A stretch of DNA of 64,000 nt from Triplophysa rosa (Eukaryota; Chordata; Actinopteri; Cypriniformes; Nemacheilidae): positions 14,200,948 to 14,264,947 of the forward strand of contig NC_079912.1 in assembly GCF_024868665.1 (NCBI RefSeq). The letters are read 5' to 3'. A program made the translations under genes and the position numbers. The notes beneath the pieces were generated by a model, which was given only the letters and a program-made list of their open reading frames with translations, made no database searches and had not been told where the DNA came from. This document shows, piece after piece, positions 45,842 to 60,153 of this stretch (positions are counted from its first letter, which is position 1; each line of letters begins with the position of its first letter).

Positions 45842-47263
45842 GACTGAAATGTTGAAAACTAACAATAGGTGAACTAACATCAGTTTGTTTAAAACATGTT
45901 ATAAAAAATACCCACAGAATTTAAAATGTTTTTTGCAATGCACAGGTTGAGAGATCAACTGTTTTGCAAATCTCTGTGTGCATTTTTAAGTATTTTTAAC
46001 TAAAACAATTATAAAGAAAATTAGGTGGGCTACTTTCTCATCTAAATGGTTTAATTAACAGTAGAAGTGATGTTCTCATTTGCCTGTATGCTCAGAAATA
46101 GTTCGCCTGCCAGAGTAAGACCTTTGAGTTCAATTTCTTTTCAGTATCAAAGCTTGTGACTGTGTTTTTTCCTCTTAAAATGTCTCTTCTGAAACATCCG
46201 GGAAGGTACCAGCTTTGATTCACATTCAGATTAAAATGTGCCTGGGTGCAGCGCAGATGAATTTGTTGGTGGCTTTGTAAGATACCGTAGATCAGCTCCT
46301 TTGATCAGGCCTAAATCTAAAAGAAAAATAATCAAATGTGTCTCTAGAAGAAATTGTTTTTGGCTATGATTATTATTAGGTAAATAATACAAATAATAAT
46401 AACATTAATGAATTCAAAATGTATGAATGTCTTTTTATCCAAAGACTATCACAGATGACAACATTGACTGTTTTTCCATTCCGTCTCAAGCAAGACTTGA
46501 AACAACAAAACAGTAAAAAAAAAAGAATTCAGGAAGAAGCTGAAGACATGGCTGGTTTATGAATGTTGTACATCTCACACTGACAGGCTGCTCAAGTCAA
46601 AGAATATTTTTTCGATATCTACTGATATGACAGAAAAGATTGATGACTGATTGAAATGTAGACATGTGTTCTCCTGCATGCTGTTTGAAATGCAAACCAT
46701 GTCAGTATATTAAAACAAACGTTAGTAGATCTAATGTATTGGTTTAGAGAAATGGAAGTAATGTAGAGTTCTTGAAGCACAAAAACATTTTTCGCTAAAA
46801 TGACTTTTTTGGCCCGGAACATTAAACTATAATAATGCTTGCGTGGGTCCAGATGGTAAACCTTATGAATTTATTATGATCAAATCAATCAATCAATCAG
46901 TAGCTTGTCTGTTTGCATTGTTCAAGGCTTACATTGAATACAAATGATTCGGCTTTTCAAGATATTTGTTTCATCTAAGTATCAGTTAGATCTTTTCTAA
47001 ATAACTAGATGAGACACATAGCATTACTGGGTATTCGCAAGATGTAAACACTGGTTCAGAAGCACTGGCAGTTTCTTTCTTTATTTTATTTTTAAATCTT
47101 ACATATTCATTTAACATTTTTATTCAGTTATAAATGTTCTGTTGGTGGTATTTTGTTCAAACGTTTGTGTTTTGTTAAAAACTGAAACAGGAAGTTTTTC
47201 TGGACCAGTGTTAGATTGGCGTTGCTTCAGTTTTCAAAAGTGGTCTATACAGCTACAGAGATT
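45842..47263. other. Spacer, nothing identified
   Basis: AT-rich. 46180-46310 has balanced composition and might be conserved non-coding DNA, but there is no direct support. Confidence 0.35.
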
Positions 47264-47835
47264 TTAAAGGGGTCATATGGTGCGAATTCGTGTTTTTCTG
47301 TGTCTTTGGTGTGTTATAAGTTGCTCATGCATGTATTAGACACATAAATTGCAAAAATTAAAGTGTCGGAACAAAAGATGCATTCGATCTAAAAGCGAAT
47401 GCTCACCCAGACCTGCCTGAAACGCCTCGTGTAGCCACACCCCCACAAATCTACGTCAGTTCGTGGTATGATTTGACTAAGACCGCCCAAATGTATACGT
47501 AAGTAAGGTGGGCGTACCTGTCGGTACAATTACTTTGGAACCTGATGTTCCAAATATGGTAAGAGGCGTTACATTTCCGTCACACGCTTGCAGTATTCGA
47601 CCAATCACTACGCACTGGTTTACTGACCAATCATAGCACACCTCGCTTTTCAGAGCGATGAGCTTTGTAAAAAATCTGCGCGTTTCAGAGAGGCGGGGCA
47701 AAGAGGAGATACAAGCATGCACGGTATGTGGAAAATACAGCGTTTTTGAACCTACACATGTACGTCTTGTAAACACATTGCATTACATCTTAAACAAACA
47801 ATAATATTTTTAGCCGTGTCATATGACCCTTTTAA
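47264..47835. mobile_element. TTAAAGGGGTCATATG-ended MITE
   Basis: Left TTAAAGGGGTCATATGGTGC; right CGTGTCATATGACCCTTTTAA. The interior includes GACCAATCA-CTACGCACTG and GAGGCGTTACATTTCCGTCA, blocks I associate with a common fish element. The minus frame 47477-47776 is a shadow. Confidence 0.8.
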
Positions 47836-49008
47836 AGTAATGTTGTTTATGATTTTTCTTGCGGAAGACCTGCAAACCATTGGAACTCATAAAAAATCCT
47901 GCTACTTGGTGAGGGCAAACAGCCACAGCAAAATTTTTGGTCAACCAGCTTTCTCTTTTTGAGGCTAGTTGACTGAGAATGTCTTAGGATGCTTGATGGT
48001 TGCATGTAAAAATCTCTCTGTATGTTTACCGATGCGACTTCTCTAACAGCCCTCACCCATGATAAATTCTTCATTTAGAGGACGTTAAGAGCCAACCGGG
48101 AAAGTCAAGCCGTGAAACTGTAAGCAGAAGCACTAAACAAATGCACTCTAAGGGCAAACAAAGAGGTAGAAACCCTGATACAGTAAGAAAGGCCATTAAT
48201 CAGCCCTGCGATTATTTAAAGCGCATCCTGCAGGGACAACAGTTCTGGCCACAGCTCCTTCACAGCTACAGTAATATCTTTCAAAATGATGTGTATTGCC
48301 CATTAGATCTCTGCTTCTGTGAAAACAGCAGGGTGGATAAAATGAACTTCATACAGATATAATTTACTCTCAGTGAATGTTTTGAAGTAACCGGATGCCC
48401 AGGTGATGTCCTTAGTTGTGTTTATATTGAAGTTCTCTCTGGCTTTAGTTCTCTGTTCTCTGTTGGTGTTTGATTGTGGAAAGTCAATAATATAATTGCA
48501 CCAGGACACTTTAGGCTATAGTGTACTTTATGTCATAGTAATGTGATGCAAACTGTGAAGACATCAATAGTGAAGTAGCAGATATACAAGCATTTCGCAA
48601 GCAAGGGTAAATTTGGAAATAATATCAATATAGCTGTAATCTCTAACATTTTGGGTAAAAATTGACAAAAATCTGTGTTCAAAACTGTCCATATCTTACC
48701 CCAGTTTGCTACAGTAAGATTATAATAATGATATACCTTGAGCTGTTTGGCGCGATTTCTCGAGAAATGTGTCTGTTGTTTCACTTGACCCATGTCAAGT
48801 ATGTTAAATAGCCTGCGGTTATATGTTTTGAACAGAAATGGCGATATAGAGGCAAAAGTTACATTTCAAGGGCACGAAAACACTAGGATTGTGCTGTGCG
48901 ATAGTGAATTCAGATTCATATCATTAATGTCTGTATTAGCCTTCCAACACAATGTGGTGGACATTTTGTGGAGCTGTTTGGCTTAAATTAAAATCTGTTT
49001 TATGGCTT
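47836..49008. other. Spacer with possible conserved segment
   Basis: 48060-48300 is repeat-free with balanced composition (GGCCATTAATCAGCCCTGCG is typical). It has no coding motif beyond a short chance-like frame at 48141-48362. Candidate conserved non-coding DNA only. Confidence 0.3.
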
Positions 49009-49475
49009 CCTTACAGAAAAAGCACATGAAGCACAGGTACGTCTGTAAATTTTGAGATCTGGAAAACATCTGCTGTGTAAAAACATCTGATAAGCGTCTT
49101 TGAAAAGGCAGTTTTACATACATTCTAAATCATATACTGTACATCTTGAGATCTATGAGATCTGACAGGAGACATCTCAGAGACATATTGCCGATGAGCA
49201 CACAATAACAAAAAACTGTAAAATACTGTCGCGCAGATTTAAATGCAGGCATCAAATAGACTGCTAGCAGGGTTACCACATGCACAGGTGATTTCAAACG
49301 TGAAATTTAATGTGTGAAAAAAAATTTGCACATGGTAAATGTGTGTTTTTGGAAATTTTTGTGTGAATCCTGTGTAAATTCCCATGTGAAGCCCATGATA
49401 TCACATGTGAAATACAAAAATTCTCACGCAAAACAATTGGATCACATGTGAAAAACGTGTGCTTTTTCTGTAAGG
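49009..49475. mobile_element. CCTTACAGAAAAAGCACA-ended MITE
   Basis: Left CCTTACAGAAAAAGCACATG and right CGTGTGCTTTTTCTGTAAGG are inverted over 20 bases. The right interior is full of CACATGTGAAA motifs in both orientations. Confidence 0.78.
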
Positions 49476-50534
49476 CCTGTTTTTACTATATTTAACTATA
49501 TCTAATTGACTGAGACAAGTGCATTGTCTGGCTAAATATGTATGCATAATTACTCTAAATTAATCATTATTTCAGTTTTGTTTTTATGTGTTAGACTCAT
49601 AAATCACATTGAGATGGGACAAAATCTATGAGACTATATTTAATGCCTTTGAATCACTATTCTGTTACTATTCCCTTCCTGTCATTTCAATTCAAAGTTT
49701 AATTCAGCACCCTGTGGGGGTGTGGCCAATGTAATTCAAATTTTATCTCCTGAACAAGAGAATCAATTCTGAGTGTTGCCTAACTCTGGTGTACTCACAG
49801 CAAGTTTGACACAGCAAAACAAAAGTGCAATTAAACTCTTAAAGATCTTTAAGAGTGCACTAACCCTAAAATAACAATTTCAGAGCAAAGCTTAAGTGGC
49901 AAATTGAAAACTCATTGGTTGGCAGCTCATTTAAGGTCACATTCTCCCTGGAATCCAACATTGGCCGAGGCGAACAGCCTTTTGCTGACTCCACAACTTT
50001 GGACTTTCTTTGGGACTCGAAGCTAAGCAGCATCATTACTCGATTTTATCTCAAAATAATTCAGATTTGTTACCTCTTAGCATCTTTTGAGATGGTAATT
50101 GTTTTGTTTTGTAACATCCTACCAGAGATATGATTAATACACTTAGAAAATTTTAGAATTAAATTTCGCACACACATTAATGCTGACACAATACTAATGT
50201 GGTACTTTAAAGGAAAGAAATGATTGTCTTTACCGTTTCGAGAAGCGATATCATTTGAAATGCATTACATTTTTGAAATGTATCGATCTCTGGATTTTCT
50301 TGTCCTATAGGTATGTGGTTTTGGCGAGATGATTTAGTGAGGAGTCTCTCCCGTCCCTCAGCCAGACTGAAGCTTTTGATGGGTTTGTGTTGAGGTGTGG
50401 TGTTGAATATGGATTGTTTATGTTCTCAGTACACTTGAGTATAATAGTGTCTGGTCTGCGGTATAGCACTTATGATCGGAGCTATGCAGACGCATACAAG
50501 CATCCTTCACGATACAGAGAACAATTCACACTTT

Positions 50535-50580
50535 GTCATTTAGTGGACGCTTTTTATACAAACCAATTTACAAAATACAA
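50535..50580 (-). repeat. Reverse SINE/LINE tail
   Basis: CATTTAGTGGACGCTTTTTA, then TACAAACCAATTTAC, is the complement of a diverged GGATAAAAGCGTCTGCTAAATG-like tail. Confidence 0.45.
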
Positions 50581-51438
50581 ATTGCTAAAAATTCCTCCTG
50601 GACCTACGTGGGAGTACGGAAGCTCTGATTTGGTTCAATGCACCAAACCAGACGCAATGCAATAGGATAAAGTGATTAAAGGTATTTTGTAAATGTAAAT
50701 AAAAGTTAAAAAATGTAGCGTGACATGATGCTACAGGTGTCACAATATACCGGTATTGATAATAACAGTGATATTAATAACCATGATGATTGATATTGTG
50801 TTAATATGACACATATTGTGAATAAATCAGCACTCGTTTAAAATTTTTCCTTAAGAGTCAGAGTAGTACCACACTCTCCCCACCTCATTGTATATTGATT
50901 CATTGAGAAAATGAAGAAAACCCAAATTAACAAAATTATAGATTAATTTTACTCATATTATAATGGTAACCCAAACCAAAGCTTATTTAAAGCTTATTTA
51001 TCAGAGTTGCCAACATATTAAGTTTAAATTGTAAGCATGTTTACTGTAAACTGTTGAGTTTTATATTATTTATCTCTGCTCTCTCTCTATTAGAATTGGA
51101 AATAAGTGTGAAGTGGGCCAAAAGGAAAAAAGATATTAACTTAAAGATGACTAATTTGACTGATTATTTATTTATTTTTATAAAATATTAACAGATATTT
51201 GTTTATATTACATAACAAATTCTTTTGAAAGTCGTATATTGTGACAGCACCATGTGACACAATTGCAGCCAATCAAAACCTAATATAAGCTTTCTAGGTT
51301 TGATGTCTCATATACGACTGTGCCAGTCCAAACTTCATTTAAAGTTTCTCATTTCACATACAAAGAGTGTGTATGTATCAAATAACTTGGTAAATAAAAT
51401 TCTAAGATTATGGTCTTGTTTTACAGACATTGCTTAGA

Positions 51439-51752
51439 TTAAAGGACCAATGTGTCATTTTTTGGAGGATCTATTGTCAGAAATGCAATATAATATATAC
51501 ATAACTATGTCTTCAGAGGTGTATAAAGACCTTACATAATGAAGCGTTATGCTTTTTATTACCTTAGAATGAGCTGTTTCTATCTACATTCCCTTACATG
51601 GAATTCACCATGTTGTTTCTACAGTAGCCCTAAACGGACAAACTGCTCTACAGAACGCATTTCGTAAACACGTTATCTCATTCGGCAAAGAAGCGATTGC
51701 AATTCGCAACCTCACCACTAGCTGTCGCAAAATTTCATACACTGGACCTTTA
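51439..51752 (-). mobile_element. TTAAAGG-ended MITE related to the 44913 repeat
   Basis: TTAAAGGACCAATGTGTCAT on the left; CATACACTGGACCTTTAA on the right. The left 200 bases are the complement of 45600-45840. The right end also occurs alone near 23695-23720 (TTTCATACACTGGACCTTTA). Confidence 0.68.
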
Positions 51753-51936
51753 AGCCAAGAGTAGGCTTCAGTTAAATTAGGACATTTCATAAAAACGCCT
51801 TAGGAAAAACTTTACTGCTCTGCATCTTGAGACAAAACAATGGCACTGATATCTTTTAAGATACAAGTTGTTTTCAGAAAAGACAGGCAATGTACTCTGG
51901 GGCTAAGCTTAAACCTTGTCTGTCTAACTAGGCCTC
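51753..51936. repeat. GCCTTAG/CTGAGACAAAACAATGGCAC MITE
   Basis: Contains TCTTGAGACAAAACAATGGC, ACTGATATCTTTTAAGATA and GCTAAGCTTAAACCTTGTCTG in the order of a widespread fish MITE. Adjacent to the 51439 element; a fragment also occurs at 4581. Confidence 0.65.
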
Positions 51937-51939
51937 AAG

Positions 51940-54700
51940 AAAAAAATAACAATAAAAACAATAAAAGATGTATCTGAGATGACCCCGTTTAAACAGTCAA
52001 ACTTCTCATCTTTGGAAGAGTGCATGCCAGTAGAAGTAGAAACCTAGAAGGTGAGCTTACCTTGAGTGTCAGAATCTAATGCAGCACTTAGGGCATACGG
52101 CTAAGACATGCATTATTAAACACAGAAGAACCTGATCAAAAGCAGCGCTATCCATAGTTAATCCCGGGCCTGTAAGGCAACCCAGCGTTGTGCATTTCAA
52201 ACCAGAACAGACAGGCCGCGTTATTAATTAACTCACAGCACCGCCGGCTGTTTCTCGCTCTTCATTAGGCTGACTGATGCCCGGGGTCGCGCGGTAAACC
52301 TACAGCGCCTGCCGTCATCTCCCCTGCGCGACACGGGCACCACGTTGATCCGCTACACGCATGAGTGGAACTGAGGGGAGAACGTCCACGCCAGCCTCAA
52401 CAGTCAGATGAAAGAGCATTTTGATGGTTTGATTCAAGTCAGAATCGACTGACCGGTACCCTGTAGTGTTTCTCAGGTAGCAAAGAGGCTGTCAAATAAC
52501 GTTCACATCTCAAAGTGTCAAATCCCATTTCACGTGAGGTTTTTTTTTTGCGGTGTGTGTTATTTTGAAAGGTTTCATGAATGATTTGGATCTGGGTAGA
52601 GACGGCGCTCGGGCGTCTCCGTGGATAAAATCCGAGTTTTATAATCACAGTGGACCAGACTCATAAAACTTGTTTAATACTTATAACACTGCTTCAGCCT
52701 TATGAGAATTTAATAGCATTACATGTGGTAATGGCATTCTGGGATTCCTTTCCTTGCTTTTTTCTTTATGGGGCAATACTGATTATAGTTGGAAGGCGAA
52801 TGTTCTTAAATCTGGACTAAACCTTTTTGGGATTTAAATTGTCACCATGCTACTGTGCAAATGAATTAGTCTTCACCATACTCTATACTTTTTTGGGGGG
52901 TGTTTGCTGTTTGTATTCGTCTGCCGCTGCGAGACAAACAAATAATGACCTTTTCATTTCATAAAGATGATTAAAGGCGTTTCGTACATTAAAATGCTCT
53001 TGCACGAAAATTGTCTTCATTCCTCACACACACGCATAAGCACACACAGTGAGAGGACATAATAGCTCACTGCATACATAAGATGCCGTTGTAGCTCAAA
53101 CGGATGATTTTAAAGCTTTGGGGATAATCATTGGCAGTATTTTTTCTTTGGGTACACGCAGGGTGGACTCCCGATGAAATGTCTTTTTTGGAAAAGCACT
53201 GCAGTGTGCCAATATTCTGTCTAAACAGAGTCCTTGGATGACCTACTGCATTTATCAAAATGTGTAGTGCACAGCCAGAGCACACTGCACTGCATCCCAT
53301 AATGCAGTGCGGTCATCTCCGTTTCCAGGGTGACGTATAAACCTCTAACCTTTGATTTTTAACATCCCATTGACTCATTCCGCACAAAACATTAAACAAC
53401 GTTATAAAATGCTACGTAATATGCAAGAATTTTAAAAGTATTTCACAAAGTGGCTAATTGGTGTAAATTTGCATGATGTGAATAATACAAAAAAAGCGCC
53501 ACTCTTAACATCACTGGCATGAAAGCAGACCTAAAATGCACCAATGAGATCTTATGAATTAACCATCTTGTAATATATTTAAGAATGGGTGTTCGATACG
53601 GCACATTCAGAGATCCTCAGGCACCTCACGTCGGTTGATTCTTGGTTTGTAGCGTAACATTCAGAACATGTATTGTATTATGTGCATCGCTAGGTATTGA
53701 TGTTGACACGGGCCAAGTATTACTCCATTGAAGAGCGCAAAAATGATTGACATGCAAGTGTGACTTAAGATTGTTCGTTCACACCCTGAGTTACCGGCAC
53801 CAAGCAATTTCAGTCTCCTATGTACTAAATTCATCACATTTCACTTGGTAGTCAGGAGGGTTCTCTATATGATAGTGATTTGTTCCGAGCAATTTCAGCG
53901 AGAATGAAATGACGATCTCTGAATACACACCCCATAAGCCAACTATCAGACGAATTTCTGTTATCATTCAATGCCCCCGTTTTTATATTATTATTTTAAA
54001 GAGGATTCTGTTTGTTTTGAGGAAACAACATCAGGTTGTCTCTCAACATAGGAAGCAACAAATCATTTCAGTTGTTCTTGGAGGGAGCGGAGCTATTTCT
54101 AGTGTCTTGTTTTCAAGACTGCACTGGAAATGCTGGTTTATAAGTCACGTTGATCTGTTTGATGTAAACACATGTGAATATTATGTGGTTGTTTTGCAGC
54201 ATCTGTAAGTCGGAGACTTTATGGGTTTGTGTACTGCATTTGTCATTTTCGCTGTTTGCTAAAAGGCTGCTGAAGTTGGTGGGTTTCATTTTAAAAATCT
54301 TAATGTCAGTGCACTTGACGAAACACAATAATAGCTCCAAGATATGTCAAACAGAACCGACATAATGCAATCCTAGTGTAACCTAATAATACGTCAAATC
54401 AAACAGAATGTGTAAAATACAGAACGGTTTTGAAAACCAAAGCCTATTTAATGTCAAAGTCGTTGCCAACAAAATATTATTTGTTTAATTATAAGCATGT
54501 TTACTGTAAATAATTTGTCTCTGCTCACACACTGTTTTAAAACTAACCCTGTTGGGATTGTAATAGAATTGAAGTCTGACTTGTCTGTGGTGTGTTTGCA
54601 AGGTTCATGTTTGTTATTTTTATTAAATGCAACAAAAACTGTCATCCATGAGCAGGTTCTCATGGCAAAGTGGTCCCAAGCCAATAAAAAAGAATATTTC
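51940..54700. other. Spacer with a GC-rich patch
   Basis: 52170-52420 is much richer in G+C and CpG than its surroundings but holds no frame I can name. The rest is AT-rich. 53440-53590 is the diverged relative of the 41092 repeat. Confidence 0.4.
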
Positions 54701-54965
54701 TATAAATAGGGTAAAATGATTAATCATTATTGATAGTATAAATATAAATAGGGTTCAATGAATTATTATTATTAATTATATCAATGTAAATAAGGTACAT
54801 TTATTAATAATTATTATGAATATGAATATAAAGTAAAATAAAGAATATTATTAATAATATTCATATAAATAGGGTACACATGTTAATGATTATCATTAAT
54901 ATTAATAATAATATAGAGGGTAAACATATGTATTGTTATTAATAATATTAATAATTTCTGTTATT
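54701..54965. repeat. Degenerate AT-rich tandem repeat
   Basis: ATAAATAGGGTWMA recurs at about 54703, 54745, 54778 (weaker), 54867 and 54910, separated by ATTAATAATTATTA-like stretches. This gives an irregular 40-90-base periodicity. Confidence 0.6.
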
Positions 54966-57900
54966 AATAAACTTTCGTGCAACTGTGATGGTTATGAATA
55001 TAGAGTGAAGTGAGAAAGGGACCGTTGTAAACGTATAGATGAATAATCTGTCATTCACTGTTGACATGAGGCTTTTGAATGAGAAGCGGTTTTATTGCAG
55101 AGGCTCCAAGACCAGAGAAGCAAATGTCAGATTTAAGCTTTTGTCTCTTTTCTTTTCAGTAATTAATCCATGAAATCTCATAGCAACCTTTTAAGTTTTA
55201 CTGTATACTCATTGGCAGTCACCTAAAATGTCAGTTTACTGTATATTATTTACAAACCGCCAAAAAGTTAATCTAGCCAATTAGATATGCGCTATATGCA
55301 ATTTTTCTATCACACGCTGACATGCTCACGTTCCCCCGCAGGGTGGAAAATCTCTCTCTGAAACAGCAGCGGGCGTGAACCGCCGACACTGGACGCTGGT
55401 CTCCTAGCACGCACGCACCTGATCCCAAATCTCTCCAGATGGAAGGATTTCTGACTGGTAGAATGAAATTAATTAGGGAGGAGGGGGGAATAAGCTGATC
55501 TTGTTGGCTCTGGGATTCGGCTTTTGACAACAGGGTGTAATTGTTCAAGGTGCAGAGCTTTGGCTCCTGTCGTGTGGTGGACAGGTGTGGGGAAGATAAG
55601 GTGCGGCTTGTCGCGTGATGAGGGTGCCGGCGAGGACTAAATCCTGCTTGGTGCGCACTGGGGGATGAAGTTTTGCAACCCTATTATCAAAAATTGGTAC
55701 CTCAATATTTTTATCCCTGATTTGTAAATGAACAAAAAGGTTGCAAAAAAAAAAAAATCAGATAAAATGTTATCACAGCCTTTTCTCAGTAAGATCTTAT
55801 TTGGGAGCAACATTTTAGATATTTTTTGTGTCATTGTTTTTTATAATAACTTGAGTAACAGGGTTGAATTGTTGCATTTGAGTTGCATTTGTGAAATGAA
55901 ATGATAGTTCTCAGTAAAACACGATGTGTGCCCCTAATGTTTTTCGACAGGAAAATGCCTGATACAATGGGTGAATTTATGTTTTCTTGAATTGAACGGC
56001 TATATATATATTACATTCATAGCAAATAAAGCAGCTTATCTGGTCGTATCAGGTGAACAGCTGGAGTGAGAGATCAGGAAATGAGATTTTCAGCCACACA
56101 AACAGCAGCTTCAGACTTTACATTTACTTCCTACTTAAATACATACTTTCATGTTTATGGGGTACATCCGTCCGTCTGAAGCAGGACACAATAGAAAATG
56201 AGCCAGAAAATCAATAACTTCCCATTTGTTTAGGCATTTTTATGATGTAAACAGAAATTTTATAGGTTGATGATCGATCCGGAAATGTGCGTTACCATCT
56301 TCCATTTAAAATAAATTTGTCAATGGATTCCTGTATTCTAAATCCATTTCCTTCAGTCCATTTTCTCTCCATTAAATGAGTTTGACTACGTTCCCACCCC
56401 CAAAATCCCCTTTTAACTCATATAAACATCCCTGATGCTCAATAGCCTGAAGACTGTGAGAACTATCAGACTGCATTCAAATGCAACTCAAACGCAACAA
56501 TTCAACCCTTTTACCAAAGTTATTGAATAGGAAAAAATGATACAAAACAAACTTTTTAAAATCTATTTTTTGCCCTTTCAGAATACATTAAGAATGCTAT
56601 AGATTGTAAAGGAAAAACATCAACTGGATGTTGATACAGTGACCAATATCATTAGGACACATCTCAGGGTTCACTAAATGATTTTAGTAGCACACGAAGC
56701 AGAACGATCAGATACGTTTTATTAAGTTCTGAAATAAGTTTGTGATTATGTATTTAGTCACAGCATTAAGACGTGAGGCAATCTGTCCATCTGTTTGGCA
56801 GTCAACAGGCACAAACAGCTGAAATGAGGCAGTTTCAAAGTGCTATTTAAATTGAATTCTCTTCTTTAATAGAAAAGAGGCAAAAAAGTAGGAACACACA
56901 TAAGTTTGCACTCGAGTGTGAAATAATTCCCATTTTCAGTGAAAATAGCAGTAAAATGACAAAATGTTGCTTTACAAATATATATTTATTATAAAACAGG
57001 CATTACATTTTTGATAATAATGTTAGTAAGGAATGGGATACTTCTCCTCATGTAGGAAAGAAAAATCACACATGACATGTCTTTAATATCTCAATTATGT
57101 CTTCTTAAATCGAGAGCAAATGGAAACTTTTGGTTCATTTCTCGAACAATACTTTTTTTTCTAAAACAATAAGTTTGAGTCTCTGAACAGTTAGTGTCTT
57201 GTTCACATCAGACTTGAGTTTTTTACTGATTTAGGCAAATTGCATGTGTTTTGGCACATGTGTGCAAAAGGTTATGTACAATTCTCAACAATATGCACAA
57301 TAACTAAAAGCATATAGCTTGTTGATCAAAACTGATTAGCTGATTCTCAGAGAAACTCACAGTCAATCTCTTCAAAACTTCTGAACATTCTTTCATTGTG
57401 TGAACCATCACGTGCAAAATGATCCATTCAGTTATCAAAATCTATAAGGCATGCATATATATAGTCTGTGATCTATGACATGGGAAGTTTGTAATGTCCG
57501 CTAAATTGGCAAATTGTCCGCCAATTGCTGTAAAACACTAAAAACAACACTATCACTAGAGTTTTTTACTGTAAGGATTTTTTCAGCATGGAGGTGGAAA
57601 GTATACGACCATCGGTCACAAAATCAGATGTCTCTGTTAGATGCCATGAATGCTGCTTGTGAAGACATTACATGTACAGTTAGGGGATGGTTACGCCACT
57701 CAAGGAGATTTTCCTGGATGTCATTTTGTGTAACATGTCGTTTACTGTAACGTGTAAAACATTTACAGTAAAAATAAAAATGGCAAAATTTTCAGTTTAC
57801 ATGTACTTTACATGTACACATTTACACAAAAAACAACGTTATACATCTTTTTGTAGGTACTACAGTACTAATTATTCCCAGTAAATCTTTGCCTACCGAA

Positions 57901-60153
57901 GCTTTGTAACATTTTTGTATATTACAGTAAAAAGTCAGTGTCATAAAGTAGAGCATAAATGAAATTTGTATATAACAATAATTTTCACATGACTCCCATT
58001 GTGAAAAAGAATTTAAACATTTTGATTAACACGGCTCACACGATGATAAAAACACTGGCCAATTGTCTGACAAAACATTTTTTGAAGCAAGAACTAAATG
58101 TTTTGAATCACTTACTACATTTTGCAGACATGCAATAGAGTTTTGATGTTCCAGCAAACAGTTGTGACAATTGAATCTTCAGTTTAGAGAATGTCAACGT
58201 TTCGTGACATACTGTACATCCGAAATTTGAAAAAAAGTATGGCGGAACTTCATGTCGCCCCACCCGAATTGATTGGGTCATTGTTAGTTGGTGTGATACA
58301 CCACCGGTACCCATTGGACAGTCAGTATAGTCCTACCTCTTTTTCAGGCACTACGTCTTGAAGAGAAAAGTGGTTGTTTAGAGGGGGAGTGGAGCTTTTT
58401 GTTTTTGATGAAAGATCACAACTGCAAATGAATTTTACAAAAATAATGATGTGCATGGATAAATCATTTATTATAATCACTGCAACGCTGTGTAAGAAAT
58501 TTTGTATTATCATTTTTAATTGCACGGTGACTTTAAGTCCCATCAGAAATCTCACAAACGTCTCCATCAGAACATCTCAACAAATGTCACAAACTGAGTT
58601 CAGATTTGCCAAGTCTGCAATCAAAAGTCAATATTATTGAAGATCTCAATATGAACTCAAACATTTCTCATCAAATTGACCCAAATCCAGACTATTTTAC
58701 CTATAAAATCTACATTTATTGTACACCTCTATATGAATTTTAACAATTGTGTCTCATTGTGTTTCTATTTTTAATTCTCCTTAACAATTGTAGGAGAAAT
58801 ATCTGAGACTTCAGTTGATACTTAAACAAAACCATCAAATCTCCCGAGCTATGAAAGAGCAACATCTAAGCCATAAAATGTTCCTCTGCCTTATTTCTTA
58901 AATTGCCTTCAAGAATGACAATCCTGAACAATATAAATTAATTTGAAATCAAGTTTACCGTGAGCATCCATTCAGGTTTTCGTAACAGGTCATTAAACAT
59001 CACATTTCCAGACGTGTTACCTTTTTCTGATCTGCAGATGAAGATACAGTGTGATTGTATAAGTCATGTGATTTTTATCCGACAACTGTTTTGATGTTCA
59101 GTCTGTAATCACGAATGGCCCACAGGAAATAAGACTGTTGTGAGTCGTTCATCAGCACGTGTGATGTCTGCTGTTTGTCTCTGGTTGTTTGTCTGGGAGT
59201 GAAGCTATTAGACAACGACTGCACATTTTACGAGCTCATTTTTGCCCATACTAAACACACATCGGGTTCCCAGAATGCCCTGCAGGATGAAAGCAGGGGC
59301 TTGGCTCAGTCAACACGCACAGAACTGGGGATATGCTGCGAATGATCATTCATGTCATGGCAGTTTTGTTTTTATCATTAGATTACAAAAGTCATTTTTG
59401 TTATTTTGCTAAAATGTGCACAGTTGAATCATGCGCAGGAAGACCAGGAAAAGATTTCGTTGACTTGAATTCAATTTCATGACATCATGAGATACAGAAA
59501 GAGAATAAAATGGAGACTGTGAATACCAGAGGGTAACATCTGAATGATCTTCTGCCACGACACCGTACATCAGCAACCCCACCTGGGGCCGATGGGTCTT
59601 ATCACCATGGAGATAGATGGATGAGTGGGTGGGTGGTGCGATCAGTTTAGTCTTCTTGAACAGCTGGCGAAACGAGCAGGAGGTTTAACGTCCTTCATTT
59701 CTTTCAGTCAAACTTGTGGCTGACTTCTGTCTTTTCCTGCATGCCTAATAATATATCACAAAAATAGAATCATAAAAACCGGTTCAGAGCACCACAGATC
59801 AAAAGGAGTAGACTCTTTTTAAAAGGAAAGACATTCTTGAAGATGATTTTGTTCAAGGAGATGCGCTTGAAAGGTTTTCTTCTGTTTTCGAACCATTGAG
59901 GTAAACACAAAAGATTCTCAAAGGAAATGGAACGTTCAGATCTTAATATTTTACTTGTTTATCGTAGACAACCAAGAGAGAACACATAAGACTTGAGCAT
60001 CTTTCTCTGAAGTTTACTTTGAGAAAATAATTTAACTCCTTTCCTTTAGAGTTTAAATGAGATTTCAGCAATGTCAAAAACTGTGTTCAGATTTTTTTAT
60101 TTCTTGCTCACATACACCTTTCAAGACTGAATGAAACTTACACAAATATTTGA
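54966..60153. other. Spacer, few recognisable features
   Basis: AT-rich non-coding DNA. The 58551-58740 repeat is listed separately. Frames at 55273-55548 (-), 57514-57884 (+) and 58322-58640 (both strands) show no motif. I see no exon I can support. Confidence 0.4.
58551..58740 (-). repeat. Inverted duplicate, left copy
   Basis: Complementary to 63714-63917 with shared blocks such as CATCAGAAATCTCA, TCTGCAATCAAAAGTC, TATTGAAGATCTC and GAACTCAAACATTTCTCATC. GGAGAAATATCTGAGA follows each copy, near 58792 and 63926. Probably an unclassified dispersed repeat. Confidence 0.65.

Noticed and set aside
53086..53150. Possible tRNA (GTTGTAGCTCAAACGGATG)
   Set aside because: Only an A-box-like motif; no B-box at the right distance and no acceptor stem pairing.
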